Position numbers and translations under genes: made by a program. From Kibdelosporangium persicum (GTDB taxonomy: Bacteria; Actinomycetota; Actinomycetes; Mycobacteriales; Pseudonocardiaceae), in NCBI RefSeq assembly GCF_013280595.1, contig NZ_JAAATY010000017.1, positions 62,001-126,000 on the forward strand: 64,000 nt of DNA, given 5' to 3'. Below, piece by piece: positions 8,389-16,979 of this stretch; positions within the stretch are counted from its first letter, which is position 1, and the number at the start of each line of letters is the position of its first letter. The notes beneath the pieces are model-generated. The model searched no databases. It was not told where the DNA came from and saw nothing but the letters and a program-made list of their open reading frames with translations.

Positions 8389-9747
8389 ATGTCCACAGTG
8401 CGCATTCTCGGCGCCGTACTGGCCGTCGCGACGGCCCTGCTCACCGGTGTCCCCGCCGCGGGCGCCACACCGCCGGACACCGAACCGTGCCTCGGAACGG
8501 CGACCTGCACGTCGGGTCAGCTCGCGGACGGCACCCCGTACCAGTTCGCCAAACCCGGCCGGTGGAACGGCGTGGTGCTGGTCGACATGGACTTCGCCGC
8601 CGGTGGCCTGACCACCCCGCTGACCGCTCGGCTGCTTGACCGCGGGTACGCCGTCGGCGGCACCACCCGGACCGTCACCGGTTGGCGCATCGCGCAGGCG
8701 ATCGACAACCAGGCGGCCGCGCTCGCCCGCTTCGAGGCCGCGTTCGGCCAGGCCCGGTGGGCCATCGCGGAAGGCCGCTCGATGGGTGGCTTCGTCGCCG
8801 CCGGTGCCGCACAGGTGCACCACCGCGTGTTCGACGCCGCGGTGCCGATGTGCGGTGGTCTCGGCGGCTCGGTCGGGCAGTGGAACCAGAAGCTCGACAC
8901 CGTCTTCACGTTGAAGACGTTGCTGTTCGGTGACACCACGCTGCCTGTCACCGGCATCCCCGCCGACGTGCCGGGCGCGCAGCGGCAGTGGATCGCGGCA
9001 CTCACCGGGGCACAGTCCACAGCGGACGGACGGGCGCGCATCGCGCTCGCGGCCGCGATCGGCCAGCTGCCGGGCTGGGGGCTCGCGCCGGACGGCACGG
9101 CGACGCCGATGCCGGACCGGTGGGACGCGGCCGGTGTCGAGAACGGCATGTTCCTCGCGCTGGCCGGCGGTCCGTTGCCCTACATCGGCCAGGCGATGAG
9201 CAGCAGGCGCGCCATCGAGCAGCTGGCCGGCGGCAACCCGTCGTGGAACACCGGCGTCGACTACGCCCGGCAGTTCGCACTCGCTGACCCGAGCCAGCGG
9301 CACGCCGTCCTGAGGTTGTACGCGGAGGCGGGGCTGGACCTGCGTGCGGATCTGCGGACGTTGGCCGCGGCGCCACGGGTGGACGCGGACCCGGCCGCGG
9401 TGTCCTACCTCGCCAAGGGCATCGTGTTCACGGGTGACCTGCGCGTCCCGGTGCTCACCGTCAATGCCATCGGCGACCAGATCTCCACTGTGGCGCAACA
9501 GGATTCCTACGGTGCGTTGGCTCACCGGGAGGGCAACAGCAGGTTGTTGCGCCAGACCTACGTGCGCACCGCGGGGCACTGCACGTTCACGGTCGGGGAG
9601 CAGGTGGCCGCGATCGACGTGATGTGGCAACGGTTGCGGACCGGCCACTGGCCGGAGGTCTCACCGAGCGCGATGAACCGGCAGGCGGGCGACGGCCGGT
9701 ACCTGAGCTACGACCCGCTCCGGTTCAACCGGCCGTACTCGGGCTGA
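8389..9747 (+). CDS. Secreted alpha/beta hydrolase, peptidase/esterase-like
   Basis: 452 residues with a clear signal peptide ending GVPAAGATP (about residues 1-27). Two Cys shortly after (EPCLGTATCTSG) could form a disulfide. The nucleophile elbow is GRSMGG (Ser about residue 128), the probable acid is in VNAIGDQISTV and the catalytic His in TAGHCTFT. The family is annotated as secreted alpha/beta hydrolases without a defined substrate. Co-transcribed with the preceding hydrolase (15-base gap) and followed immediately by a strong terminator, so the two form one unit. Confidence 0.85.
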   Translation: MSTVRILGAVLAVATALLTGVPAAGATPPDTEPCLGTATCTSGQLADGTPYQFAKPGRWNGVVLVDMDFAAGGLTTPLTARLLDRGYAVGGTTRTVTGWRIAQAIDNQAAALARFEAAFGQARWAIAEGRSMGGFVAAGAAQVHHRVFDAAVPMCGGLGGSVGQWNQKLDTVFTLKTLLFGDTTLPVTGIPADVPGAQRQWIAALTGAQSTADGRARIALAAAIGQLPGWGLAPDGTATPMPDRWDAAGVENGMFLALAGGPLPYIGQAMSSRRAIEQLAGGNPSWNTGVDYARQFALADPSQRHAVLRLYAEAGLDLRADLRTLAAAPRVDADPAAVSYLAKGIVFTGDLRVPVLTVNAIGDQISTVAQQDSYGALAHREGNSRLLRQTYVRTAGHCTFTVGEQVAAIDVMWQRLRTGHWPEVSPSAMNRQAGDGRYLSYDPLRFNRPYSG

Positions 9748-9748
9748 C

Positions 9749-9797
9749 AAAAAAGGGGGTGTCCTTCGCCGCGGCGAAGGACACCCCCTTTTTTTTT
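9749..9797. terminator. Strong bidirectional intrinsic terminator
   Basis: A 16-bp perfect stem (9755-9770 pairs with 9773-9788) is flanked by A6 on the left and T9 on the right, so it serves both the rightward hydrolase operon ending at 9747 and the leftward gentisate operon ending at 9801. It is unusually canonical for a high-GC genome. Confidence 0.95.
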
Positions 9798-9800
9798 GGT

Positions 9801-10457
9801 TCAGAGCCAAGGCGGCAGCGCCGGCAGCGCCGGGAAGCGCCGTCGGCCGGTGAGCCAGGCCGCCAGCTCGGGCGCGGACATGGTGACGGACAGGGGATCG
9901 CCGTGACCCGTGACGTGCCAGGTCTGGCCCGCGCACGTCAGTGTGAGGGCCGGGCCGTTCGCTTTCTTGTCCCGCCACCGGGCGACGTCGGCCACGAGCG
10001 CCTCACAGACACCGTCGGGCAGATCGGCGAAGTCCGTGCCCGCGTCAAGGTCCACCGCGTGGACCGCTACCTCACGGGTGCGCAGCCACAGGATCTCGGA
10101 CGCCGGAACCGTACGGCCCTGCGCGGTCACCACCTCGGCCCGCCACCGGTCGCCAGGCAGGCTCGCGACGTCCTCGGCGAACGCTGTGGCCGTCGCACGG
10201 ACCTGTGCGCGCAGTTCCGCGGGCGGCCGGGCAGCGCCCAGTTCGATCTCCCTGGCCCGGTCGCCGGCCGAGGCGTACATCGGCGTCGGCACACCGGTCC
10301 TGGCCCACGCGATCAGCCGGCGCAGGGCGTCGGCGTTGGCCGCGACGTGGGCGACGACGTGGGCGCGCGTCCAGCCCGGGAGCACCTCGGCGGTGAACCC
10401 GTCGTCCGGCACCTTGTCCACAGTGGACAGGAACAGTCCGGTCGCCGCCTCGGTCAT
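9801..10457 (-). CDS. Mycothiol-dependent maleylpyruvate isomerase family protein
   Basis: 218 residues matching the DinB/MDMPI fold: an N-terminal helical domain with PGWTRAHVVAHVAANADAL (His residues that bind the metal, about residues 30-40) and TREVAVHAVDL, then a C-terminal domain with LTGRRRFPALPALPPWL. Actinobacterial members isomerise maleylpyruvate to fumarylpyruvate using mycothiol. It is third in the leftward gentisate operon, and its ATG (10457) overlaps the stop of the FAH-family gene. The longer open frame upstream lies inside that neighbour, so the short start is preferred. Confidence 0.9.
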   Translation of the reverse strand: MTEAATGLFLSTVDKVPDDGFTAEVLPGWTRAHVVAHVAANADALRRLIAWARTGVPTPMYASAGDRAREIELGAARPPAELRAQVRATATAFAEDVASLPGDRWRAEVVTAQGRTVPASEILWLRTREVAVHAVDLDAGTDFADLPDGVCEALVADVARWRDKKANGPALTLTCAGQTWHVTGHGDPLSVTMSAPELAAWLTGRRRFPALPALPPWL

Positions 10458-11293
10458 GCCGGCACCGGGGCGTACCCGCGGGCCACGTTGGTCAGCGTGC
10501 CGATCCCCTCGATCTCGGTGCTCACGGTCGACCCGTCCCGCAGGTACCGCCGCGGGTCCCTGGCATGGCCGACGCCGCCCGGAGTGCCGGTCGCGATGAC
10601 GTCGCCGGGGCGCAGGGTCACGATCGTGGAGACGTAGCGGACCAGCGCCACCGGGTCGAAGACGAGGTCCGCGGTGGTCGACTCCTGCACGACCTCGCCG
10701 TCGACCGTGCACCGCAGGGCCAGCGCGGGCCGCACGCCGCCCGGCAGTTCGTCCGGGGTGACCAGCACCGGGCCGAAGGGCGTGCTGCCCTCGAACGTCT
10801 TGCCCTGCAACCACTGCGGCGTCCGGTACTGCCAGTCCCGCATGGTGATGTCGTTGAGGGCCGAGAAGCCGGCGATCGCGGCCGCGGCCTGGTCCTCGGT
10901 CGCGTGGCGGACCGCCGCGCCGATGACGACCGCCAGTTCGGCCTCCCAGTCCACCGCGCCGGACGCCGGGTCGAGCGCGATGTCGTCCCGCGGTCCCACC
11001 AGCGCCTCGGCGTACTTGGCGAACAGCGTCGGGTGCGTGGGCAGCTCACGGCCCATCTCGAGGATGTGGTTGCGGTAGTTCAACCCGACGCACACGATCT
11101 TGCCCGGCCGGGGGACCGGCGGCGCCAGGTCTGTCACGGGCAGGCGGGCGCCGTCCCTGGCCGCGACCGCGCGCCAGTCGGCGCCGGCGAGCAGTGCGCC
11201 GAGGTCCGGTGCGGGCAGTTCGACCGCGGTCCGGTCGTCGAGCAGCCGGGCGGCCGTGGTCCTGCCGTCGACGCGCAGTGTCGCGAGCCTCAT
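10454..11293 (-). CDS. Fumarylpyruvate hydrolase (FAH family)
   Basis: 279 residues. The C-terminal FAH catalytic domain (from about residue 70) begins KIVCVGLNYRNHILEMG and includes the metal ligands in VDWEAELAVVIG (E-x-E) and ALNDITMRDWQ, and the late motif GDVIATGTPGGVGH. With gentisate dioxygenase upstream and maleylpyruvate isomerase downstream, the natural substrate is fumarylpyruvate, which is split to fumarate and pyruvate. ATG at 11293 overlaps the stop of the dioxygenase gene (ATGA); the open frame continues upstream but within that gene. Cytosolic. Confidence 0.92.
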   Translation of the reverse strand: MRLATLRVDGRTTAARLLDDRTAVELPAPDLGALLAGADWRAVAARDGARLPVTDLAPPVPRPGKIVCVGLNYRNHILEMGRELPTHPTLFAKYAEALVGPRDDIALDPASGAVDWEAELAVVIGAAVRHATEDQAAAAIAGFSALNDITMRDWQYRTPQWLQGKTFEGSTPFGPVLVTPDELPGGVRPALALRCTVDGEVVQESTTADLVFDPVALVRYVSTIVTLRPGDVIATGTPGGVGHARDPRRYLRDGSTVSTEIEGIGTLTNVARGYAPVPA

Positions 11294-12402
11294 GCCTGTC
11301 CCTCCTGGACGCGATGGGCGTGCAGTCCTTCGAAGATCGGTGTGTCGCTGAACCGGAACAGGTCGAGGTCGGTGTCCGCGGTGAACGAGCAGGGCACCCA
11401 CGAGGGCACGGCGACGAGGTCGCCGCGTTCCACCCGCCATTCGCGGTCGCCGAGTGAGACCCGGCCCGCGCCGTCGAAGACCTGCCACACCGACGACCCG
11501 ACCTCACGGCGGACCGTGGTGGCCGCGCCGGCCCGGAGGCGGTGCATCTCGGCGCGCACGGTAGGCAGCACATCGCCGCCCGTGGTGGGGTTGCTGAACC
11601 GGATCGCCGCGTGCCCCGGGGCCACCACGCCCGGCTGCCCCTCCGCTTCGAGTTCGAGCTGGGCCGACAGGGCGGCGTCGGTGTGCTCCCAGCGATAGGC
11701 GGTGATCGGGGACGACGGCGTGGGTCCCGGCTGGGAGACCGGGCGCAGTCCGGGGTACGCCCACAGCCGCTCGGCGTACGAGCGGTCCGGGGTCGCGCGG
11801 TTTTCGACCGCGTCCGGGCCCAGCTCGAAGAACGCCGAGCCCATGGCGTGCACGAACGGGATGTCCAGCCCGTCGAGCCAGGCCATCGGGGTGTCGCTCT
11901 GGTTGTGGTGGCCGTGGAAGCGCCAGCCCGGCGTGAGCAGCAGGTCGCCCCGGCGCATCGCCACGGCGTCGCCGTCCACGACGGTCCACACGCCCTCGCC
12001 CTCGACGACGAACCGGAAGGCGTGCTGGGTGTGCCGGTGGACCGGGGCGTCCTCGCGCGGGTTCAGGTACTGGATCGCGGCCCACAGGGTCGGCGTCGCA
12101 TAGGGCGCGCCGCCGAGACCGGGGTTGGCGAGTGCGATGGCCCGCCGCTCGCCGCCGCGCCCGACCGGGACCAGATCACCGGAGCGCCGGGCGATCTCCA
12201 GCAGCCGGGCCCACCGCCACACGTGCGCGGCCGCGGCCGGTTTGGGGCTCGCCGGCATCAGGTCGCCGATCTCGGTCCACAGTGGAACGAGCAGTTCGCT
12301 CTCGAAGTCGCGGTAGAGGCGCGCGAGTTCGGGGGAAGGCGCTGGCTGTCCGGGTGTGTCCGGCATCGCGAGCCGGACCGGGGACTCCGTCGTCGACGTC
12401 AT
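11290..12402 (-). CDS. Gentisate 1,2-dioxygenase
   Basis: 370-residue bicupin. The first cupin carries the iron ligands in APVHRHTQHAFRFVVEGEG (HRH, about residues 126-128) and GWRFHGHHNQSD (His near residue 167). The second cupin domain (about residues 270-365) is degenerate, as usual in the family. The N-terminal SPELARLYRDFES and WRWARL motifs also fit. It cleaves the ring of gentisate to maleylpyruvate. First gene of the three-gene leftward operon and divergent from the IclR regulator, with a 49-base gap that must hold both promoters. Start taken as ATG 12402; a GTG two codons upstream is possible. Confidence 0.93.
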   Translation of the reverse strand: MTSTTESPVRLAMPDTPGQPAPSPELARLYRDFESELLVPLWTEIGDLMPASPKPAAAAHVWRWARLLEIARRSGDLVPVGRGGERRAIALANPGLGGAPYATPTLWAAIQYLNPREDAPVHRHTQHAFRFVVEGEGVWTVVDGDAVAMRRGDLLLTPGWRFHGHHNQSDTPMAWLDGLDIPFVHAMGSAFFELGPDAVENRATPDRSYAERLWAYPGLRPVSQPGPTPSSPITAYRWEHTDAALSAQLELEAEGQPGVVAPGHAAIRFSNPTTGGDVLPTVRAEMHRLRAGAATTVRREVGSSVWQVFDGAGRVSLGDREWRVERGDLVAVPSWVPCSFTADTDLDLFRFSDTPIFEGLHAHRVQEGQA

Positions 12403-12451
12403 GGGCACCGACGGTACCGATGTTCTGCTGGGCGGTATCTATCATTCTGCT

Positions 12452-13198
12452 GTGCGGAACAAACCTGTCTACAGCATTGACTCGGTCGACCACGCGCTGC
12501 GCCTCGCCGTCCTTCTGCGGCAGGAAGGACCGCTGCGGGTCACGGAAGCCGCGCAGCGGCTCGGGGTGGCCAGATCGACGGCCCATCGCCTGCTCGCCAT
12601 GCTCGTGTACCGGGAGTTCGCCGTGCAGGATGAGGATCGGCGCTACGTCGCGGGCCCGGTGCTGCGGCCGGTCGCCGAGGAGCCGGTCGTGAACCTGCGC
12701 GAGGTGGCGCTGCCGCACCTGCGTGAGCTGGTCCGGCGCTGCGGGGAGACCGTCAACCTCACCGTGCTCGACGGCGCCGACGTGCGGTTCGTGGCGAGCG
12801 TGGAGTGCGACCGGGTCCTGCGCGTCGGGGACCGCGAGGGCCGGTTGCTGCCCGCCCGGCTCACCTCGGGCGGCCTGGCGATCCTCGGGGCCCGCGACGA
12901 GGAGGACCTGACGCCGTTCTGCGCCGAGGACACCGACCTTCCCGTGGTGCGCAGGGCGGTGCGCAAGGTCCGCCGCGAGGGCTTCGCGATCAACGACCAA
13001 CGCACCGAGGCGGGCGTGACCGCCGTCGGTCGCGCACTGCGGGACGCGGCGGGAAAACCCGTCGCCGCCGTGTCGATCGCCATGCCGACCGCACGCTATG
13101 ACCGGACGCGCCTGCCGGAATGGGTCGCCCTGCTGACCGCCACCGCTTCCGCGATCGAGCGGACCCTCGGTCTTGACACGACCCAGGGCGGACGTTAG
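12452..13198 (+). CDS. IclR-family regulator of the gentisate operon
   Basis: 248 residues. Winged helix-turn-helix at residues about 8-65 (SVDHALRLAVLL, then LRVTEAAQRLGVARSTAHRLLAML) and an IclR effector domain containing REGFAINDQRTEAGVTAVGRAL and AAVSIAMPTARY. IclR proteins bind aromatic or central metabolites and often act on the divergent catabolic operon, here gentisate dioxygenase 49 bases away. GTG start at 12452 is chosen because the protein's conserved N-terminus begins there; the frame is open further upstream inside the divergent promoter. Whether it activates or represses is not visible. Confidence 0.9.
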   Translation: MRNKPVYSIDSVDHALRLAVLLRQEGPLRVTEAAQRLGVARSTAHRLLAMLVYREFAVQDEDRRYVAGPVLRPVAEEPVVNLREVALPHLRELVRRCGETVNLTVLDGADVRFVASVECDRVLRVGDREGRLLPARLTSGGLAILGARDEEDLTPFCAEDTDLPVVRRAVRKVRREGFAINDQRTEAGVTAVGRALRDAAGKPVAAVSIAMPTARYDRTRLPEWVALLTATASAIERTLGLDTTQGGR

Positions 13199-13254
13199 AC
13201 ACTATTGCTCACGGCCGTAATTCAAACGCATGTATATGACCGGCGGGAGCACCG

Positions 13255-14160
13255 ATGCTCAAGTCCCGTAGAACCCTCCTCGTGCCCCTGGCCGCGGTGC
13301 TCGTCGCCGCGGCGGGCTGCGGGAGCGGCACGTCCGACGACCCTGGCCAGGCCCCCGCCGACCGCGCGAGCGCCGTCCACCACGACAAACTTCCCCAGCA
13401 GTTCAAGGACTCCGGGGTGATCCGCTTCGCCGGCGACTCACACCCGCCGTACCGGATCGTCGGCGGGGACGGCAAGACGGTCACCGGCGTCGACCAGGAC
13501 CTCCAGCGGGCGCTCGGCGCCGTGCTCGGTGTGCGGACCGAGATCACCATCGTGCCCGGCCTCCCCGCCGCGTTGTCCGGCATGCTCTCCGGCCGTTATG
13601 ACGGCTTCAACGGCCCGGTCAAGGACACCGCGGAGCGGGAGGAGAAGTTCGACGCCATCGTCTGGATGGTCACCCGGACCGCCTACCTCATCCCCGAGTC
13701 CGGGCCGCGCGACGTCAAGGCAAGCAGCGATCTGTGCGGCAAGCGGGTGGCCGCGGTGGACGGCAGCATCGTCCAGGACCAGCTCACCCGCCTGGCCCGC
13801 TGGTGTGCCGACAAGGGCAAGCCCGCCGTGCAGTTCGTCGGGTTCGCCGACACCAACGGCACCATCCTCGCCGCCAAGTCCGGCCGGGTCGACGCGGCGG
13901 GCATGACCGAGAGCGCCGCGCTCGACGCGATGGCCGCGGAGAAGGGCAAGTTCACCTACGTCACGCAGACCGACGAGCAGGGCGCCGGTGTCGACCAGCT
14001 GGCCATGCTCGTGCCGAAGTCCAGCGGTCTCGGCCCGGTCATGCTCGAGGCGTTCAAGGAGATCTTCGCGAACGGCCAGTACGCCAAGATCATGAAGCAG
14101 TACGGCCTGGAGAACGTCGCGGTGGACCAGCCCAAGCTCAACACGGCGGCCCAGCGATGA
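13255..14160 (+). CDS. ABC importer substrate-binding lipoprotein (polar amino-acid type)
   Basis: 301 residues with a signal peptide and lipobox (AAAGC, Cys about residue 22). The periplasmic-binding-protein family 3 fold is shown by GVIRFAGDSHPPYRIVG, GVDQDLQRALGAVLG and LSGRYDGFNGPVKDTAEREEKFDAI. It captures a small acidic or amino-acid-like ligand and delivers it to the adjacent permease. ATG with GGGAG upstream. First gene of the operon 13255-16976, and its stop overlaps the permease start (ATGA). Position beside the gentisate genes suggests the ligand could be an aromatic acid, but this family normally binds amino acids. Confidence 0.9.
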   Translation: MLKSRRTLLVPLAAVLVAAAGCGSGTSDDPGQAPADRASAVHHDKLPQQFKDSGVIRFAGDSHPPYRIVGGDGKTVTGVDQDLQRALGAVLGVRTEITIVPGLPAALSGMLSGRYDGFNGPVKDTAEREEKFDAIVWMVTRTAYLIPESGPRDVKASSDLCGKRVAAVDGSIVQDQLTRLARWCADKGKPAVQFVGFADTNGTILAAKSGRVDAAGMTESAALDAMAAEKGKFTYVTQTDEQGAGVDQLAMLVPKSSGLGPVMLEAFKEIFANGQYAKIMKQYGLENVAVDQPKLNTAAQR

Positions 14161-15038
14161 CCGCGACCACGACGGCGGCCGCACCGGACGTGGACGTCGC
14201 CACCGCACGCCCCCGGCCCCGGCCGTTGCGGTGGCTCGGCGGCGCCGTGCTCGCCGTGGTCGCGGCCCAGATCGCCTGGTTTCTGACCCACAACGACCGG
14301 CTCGAGTGGCCAGTCGTCGCCGAGTACCTGTTCGACGCCAACGTGCTGGCCGGGCTCGCGACCTCGATCGGGCTGACCGTCGCCGCGATGGTGGCCGGCT
14401 CCGCGCTCGGAGTGCTGCTCGCCACCGGGCAGCTGGCCGCCTTCGCGCCGGTGCGGTGGGCGTGCACGCTCTACGTGGGAGTGTTCCGCGGCATTCCGCC
14501 GCTGGTGCAGCTGCTGTTCTGGTTCAACCTCGCCTACCTGCTGCCCCGGCTGTCGATCGGCATCCCGTTCGGACCGACGTTCGAGTCGTGGTCCACCAAC
14601 GACGTGGTCACCCCGCTGACCGCCGCCCTGGTCGGGCTCACGCTGCACGAGTCCGCGTACATGGCCGAGATCGTCCGCGCCGGCATCCTCTCGGTGGCCG
14701 CCGGCCAGCGGGACGCGGCGATGGCGATGGGCTTCACCGGCGGGCAGGCGTTCGTCCGCGTGGTGCTGCCACAGGCGATGCGGGTGATCATCCCGCCGAC
14801 CGGCAGCCAGTTCATCTCGCTGCTGAAGGGCACGTCGCTGGTGAGCGTCATCGCGATGACCGACCTGTTGCACGCCGTCCAGTCCGTCTACAACCAGACC
14901 TACCAGATCGTCCCGCTGCTGATCGTCGCCTGCTTCTGGTACCTCGTGGTGGTCACCGCGCTCTCGTTCGGCCAGCAGCGCCTCGAACGGCGGTTCGGCC
15001 GTGGGCAACGATCCGCCACGGGGAGGTGGCCGGCATGA
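14157..15038 (+). CDS. ABC importer permease (HisMQ type)
   Basis: 293 residues with five to six membrane segments. The HisM/GlnP-type signature is present: VFRGIPPLVQLLFWF, then LHESAYMAEIVRAGILSVAAGQRDAAMAMGF (the EAA loop that docks on the ATPase) and IPPTGSQFISLLKGTSL. ATG at 14157 overlaps the upstream stop and its own stop overlaps the ATPase ATG at 15035, so the three transporter genes are tightly coupled. It forms the membrane pore, probably as a homodimer because no second permease gene is present. Confidence 0.92.
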   Translation: MTATTTAAAPDVDVATARPRPRPLRWLGGAVLAVVAAQIAWFLTHNDRLEWPVVAEYLFDANVLAGLATSIGLTVAAMVAGSALGVLLATGQLAAFAPVRWACTLYVGVFRGIPPLVQLLFWFNLAYLLPRLSIGIPFGPTFESWSTNDVVTPLTAALVGLTLHESAYMAEIVRAGILSVAAGQRDAAMAMGFTGGQAFVRVVLPQAMRVIIPPTGSQFISLLKGTSLVSVIAMTDLLHAVQSVYNQTYQIVPLLIVACFWYLVVVTALSFGQQRLERRFGRGQRSATGRWPA

Positions 15039-15850
15039 CCGGAAATCCGAACGGCCCGGTGCTGAGCATCAGGAACGTCCGGCGCAGCTTCGGCACGCAC
15101 GCCGCGCTTGACGGGGTGAGCCTCGACGTGGAGCAGGGCGAGGTGGTCGCGGTCATCGGGCCGTCGGGCTCCGGCAAGTCCACCCTGGTGCGCTGCGTGC
15201 ACCAGCTCGAGCCGATCGACAGCGGCGCCATGTACCTCGACGGTGAGCTGCTCGGCTACGAGCACCACGCCGGCAGGCTGCGCCCGCTGCCCGCCCGCCG
15301 GGTCGCCGACCAGCGCCGCCGGATGGGCATGGTGTTCCAGCAGTTCCAGCTCTTCGGTCACTGGACGGTGCTGCGCAACATCACCGAGGCGCAGGTGCGG
15401 GTGCACGGCCGCAGCCGGGAGCAGGCGCGGGAACGTGCCATGGAGCTGCTCGGCAAGGTGGGCCTGGCGGAGAAGGCGGACGCCCACCCCGGTCAGCTCT
15501 CCGGCGGTCAGCAGCAGCGGGTGGCGATCGCCCGGGCGCTGGCCACCCGGCCGCGGATCATGCTGCTCGACGAGCCGACCAGCGCGCTGGACCCGGAACT
15601 GGTCGACGAGGTGCTGACGGTGATCCGCGACCTCGCGGCGGCGGGCATGACGATGATCATCGTCACCCACGAGATCGCGTTCGCGCGCGAGGTGGCCGAC
15701 CGCTACGTGTTCATGGACCGCGGCCGGGTCGTCGAACAGGGCCCGGTCGCCGGCGTGCTCGGCGACGGCACCTCCGACCGGCTGCGTGCGTTCCTGTCCC
15801 GCTACACCCAGCAGCTCAGCGACTCGGGGGAGGCGCGGACCAGTGTCTGA
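15035..15850 (+). CDS. ABC importer ATPase (GlnQ/HisP type)
   Basis: 271 residues with Walker A GPSGSGKST (about residues 41-49), Q-loop VFQQFQLFGHWTVL, ABC signature LSGGQQQR, Walker B IMLLDEPTSALDPE, and switch His in VTHEIAFA. It powers the HisM-type permease encoded directly upstream. ATG at 15035 overlaps the permease stop. The last eight bases overlap the start of the CapA-like gene, so that gene is probably co-translated. Confidence 0.95.
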   Translation: MTGNPNGPVLSIRNVRRSFGTHAALDGVSLDVEQGEVVAVIGPSGSGKSTLVRCVHQLEPIDSGAMYLDGELLGYEHHAGRLRPLPARRVADQRRRMGMVFQQFQLFGHWTVLRNITEAQVRVHGRSREQARERAMELLGKVGLAEKADAHPGQLSGGQQQRVAIARALATRPRIMLLDEPTSALDPELVDEVLTVIRDLAAAGMTMIIVTHEIAFAREVADRYVFMDRGRVVEQGPVAGVLGDGTSDRLRAFLSRYTQQLSDSGEARTSV

Positions 15851-16976
15851 CGCGGTGACCATGCTCTCAGTCGGGGACCTCGTGCTCGATGAGCCGGACC
15901 CGGCGTCGTTCCTCGTGCCCGCCAGGCCCGTCCTGGCAGGCGGCGACGTCGTCGTCGGCCATGTCGAGGTGCCGCACAGCACCTCGGACGTCCAGGTCAG
16001 CACGGACATCCCGGCGCCACCGGCCGACCCGGCCGCGCTGCACGCCCTGGCGGACGCCGGTTTCCACGTCGTGACCCTGGCCGGCAACCACGTGTACGAC
16101 GTCGGCGACGTCGGCGTGACCGACACGATCGCGCACGCCCGGGCGGCCGGGCTCGCGACCGCGGGGGCGGGGCCGGACCTCGCCTCCGCCCGGGAGCCGG
16201 CCGTGCTGGAGCGCCACGGGCTGCGCATCGGGGTGCTCAGTTACAACCTCGTCGGTCCCCGCGAGTCGTGGGCCACCTCGCGCAAGGCCGGCTGCGCCTA
16301 CGTCCGGGTGCTCACGCACTACGAGCTGGACCACGCGAGCCCCGGCGGCCCGCCGAGCGTCTACACCTTCGCCGAGCCCGCGAGCCTGGCGGCGATGACC
16401 GACGACATCGCCGCGCTCGCCGAGCGGGTGGACGTCGTCGCGGTGTCGATGCACAAGGGCGTCGGGCACACGCCCGCGGTGCTGGCGATGTACGAGCAAC
16501 CGGTCGCGCGGGCGGCGGTCGACGCCGGCGCGCACGTCGTGTTCGGCCACCACGCGCACATCATGCGCGGTATCGAGGTCTACCGGGGACGGCCGATCTT
16601 CCACGGGCTCGGCAACTTCGTCACCGTCACCCACGCGCTCACCCCGACCGGCAACGACAGTGCCGAACGCGCCGCCTGGGCACGCAAGCGGGTCGAGCTG
16701 TACGGCTTCGCGCCGGACCCCGAAATGCCGTACTACCCGTTCCACCCGGAGAGCAGGAACACCGTCATCGCCGTCTGCCGGTTCGGCGCCGACGGCCTGG
16801 TGTCAGCCGGGTTCGTGCCGTGCTGGATCGACACCGCCGGCCGCCCGGTGCCACTGTCCCGTTCGGACGGTGGCGAGCAGGTCGCCGAGTACGTCCGGCG
16901 CATCGGTGTGCAGGCCGGGCTGGCCACCGAGTTCGCCTGGGACGGTGACTCCGTCGTCCTGCCCGGTGTCGGCTGA
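15843..16976 (+). CDS. CapA-family metallophosphatase-like protein
   Basis: 377 residues of the CapA/YwtB poly-gamma-glutamate synthesis family, a calcineurin-like fold. Motifs are MLSVGDLVLDEPD at the start, VTLAGNHVYDVGDVGVTDTI (GNH metal motif), VSMHKGV and FGHHAHIMRGIEVYRGRPIFHGLGNF. No signal peptide is seen, so it is probably cytosolic. The GTG at 15843 overlaps the ATPase gene by eight bases, tying it to the importer operon. No capsule synthase genes accompany it, so it may act on a phosphorylated or polymeric compound linked to the imported ligand. The stop is followed by a short hairpin (16970-16986) shared with the convergent PaaX gene. Confidence 0.85.
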   Translation: MSDAVTMLSVGDLVLDEPDPASFLVPARPVLAGGDVVVGHVEVPHSTSDVQVSTDIPAPPADPAALHALADAGFHVVTLAGNHVYDVGDVGVTDTIAHARAAGLATAGAGPDLASAREPAVLERHGLRIGVLSYNLVGPRESWATSRKAGCAYVRVLTHYELDHASPGGPPSVYTFAEPASLAAMTDDIAALAERVDVVAVSMHKGVGHTPAVLAMYEQPVARAAVDAGAHVVFGHHAHIMRGIEVYRGRPIFHGLGNFVTVTHALTPTGNDSAERAAWARKRVELYGFAPDPEMPYYPFHPESRNTVIAVCRFGADGLVSAGFVPCWIDTAGRPVPLSRSDGGEQVAEYVRRIGVQAGLATEFAWDGDSVVLPGVG

Positions 16977-16979
16977 GGC

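Noticed and set aside
7309-9648. 779-residue minus-strand open frame antisense to two secreted hydrolases
   Set aside because: Shadow of high-GC coding sequence; Arg/Gly/Pro-rich, no family motifs, and the plus-strand genes have signal peptides and catalytic motifs.
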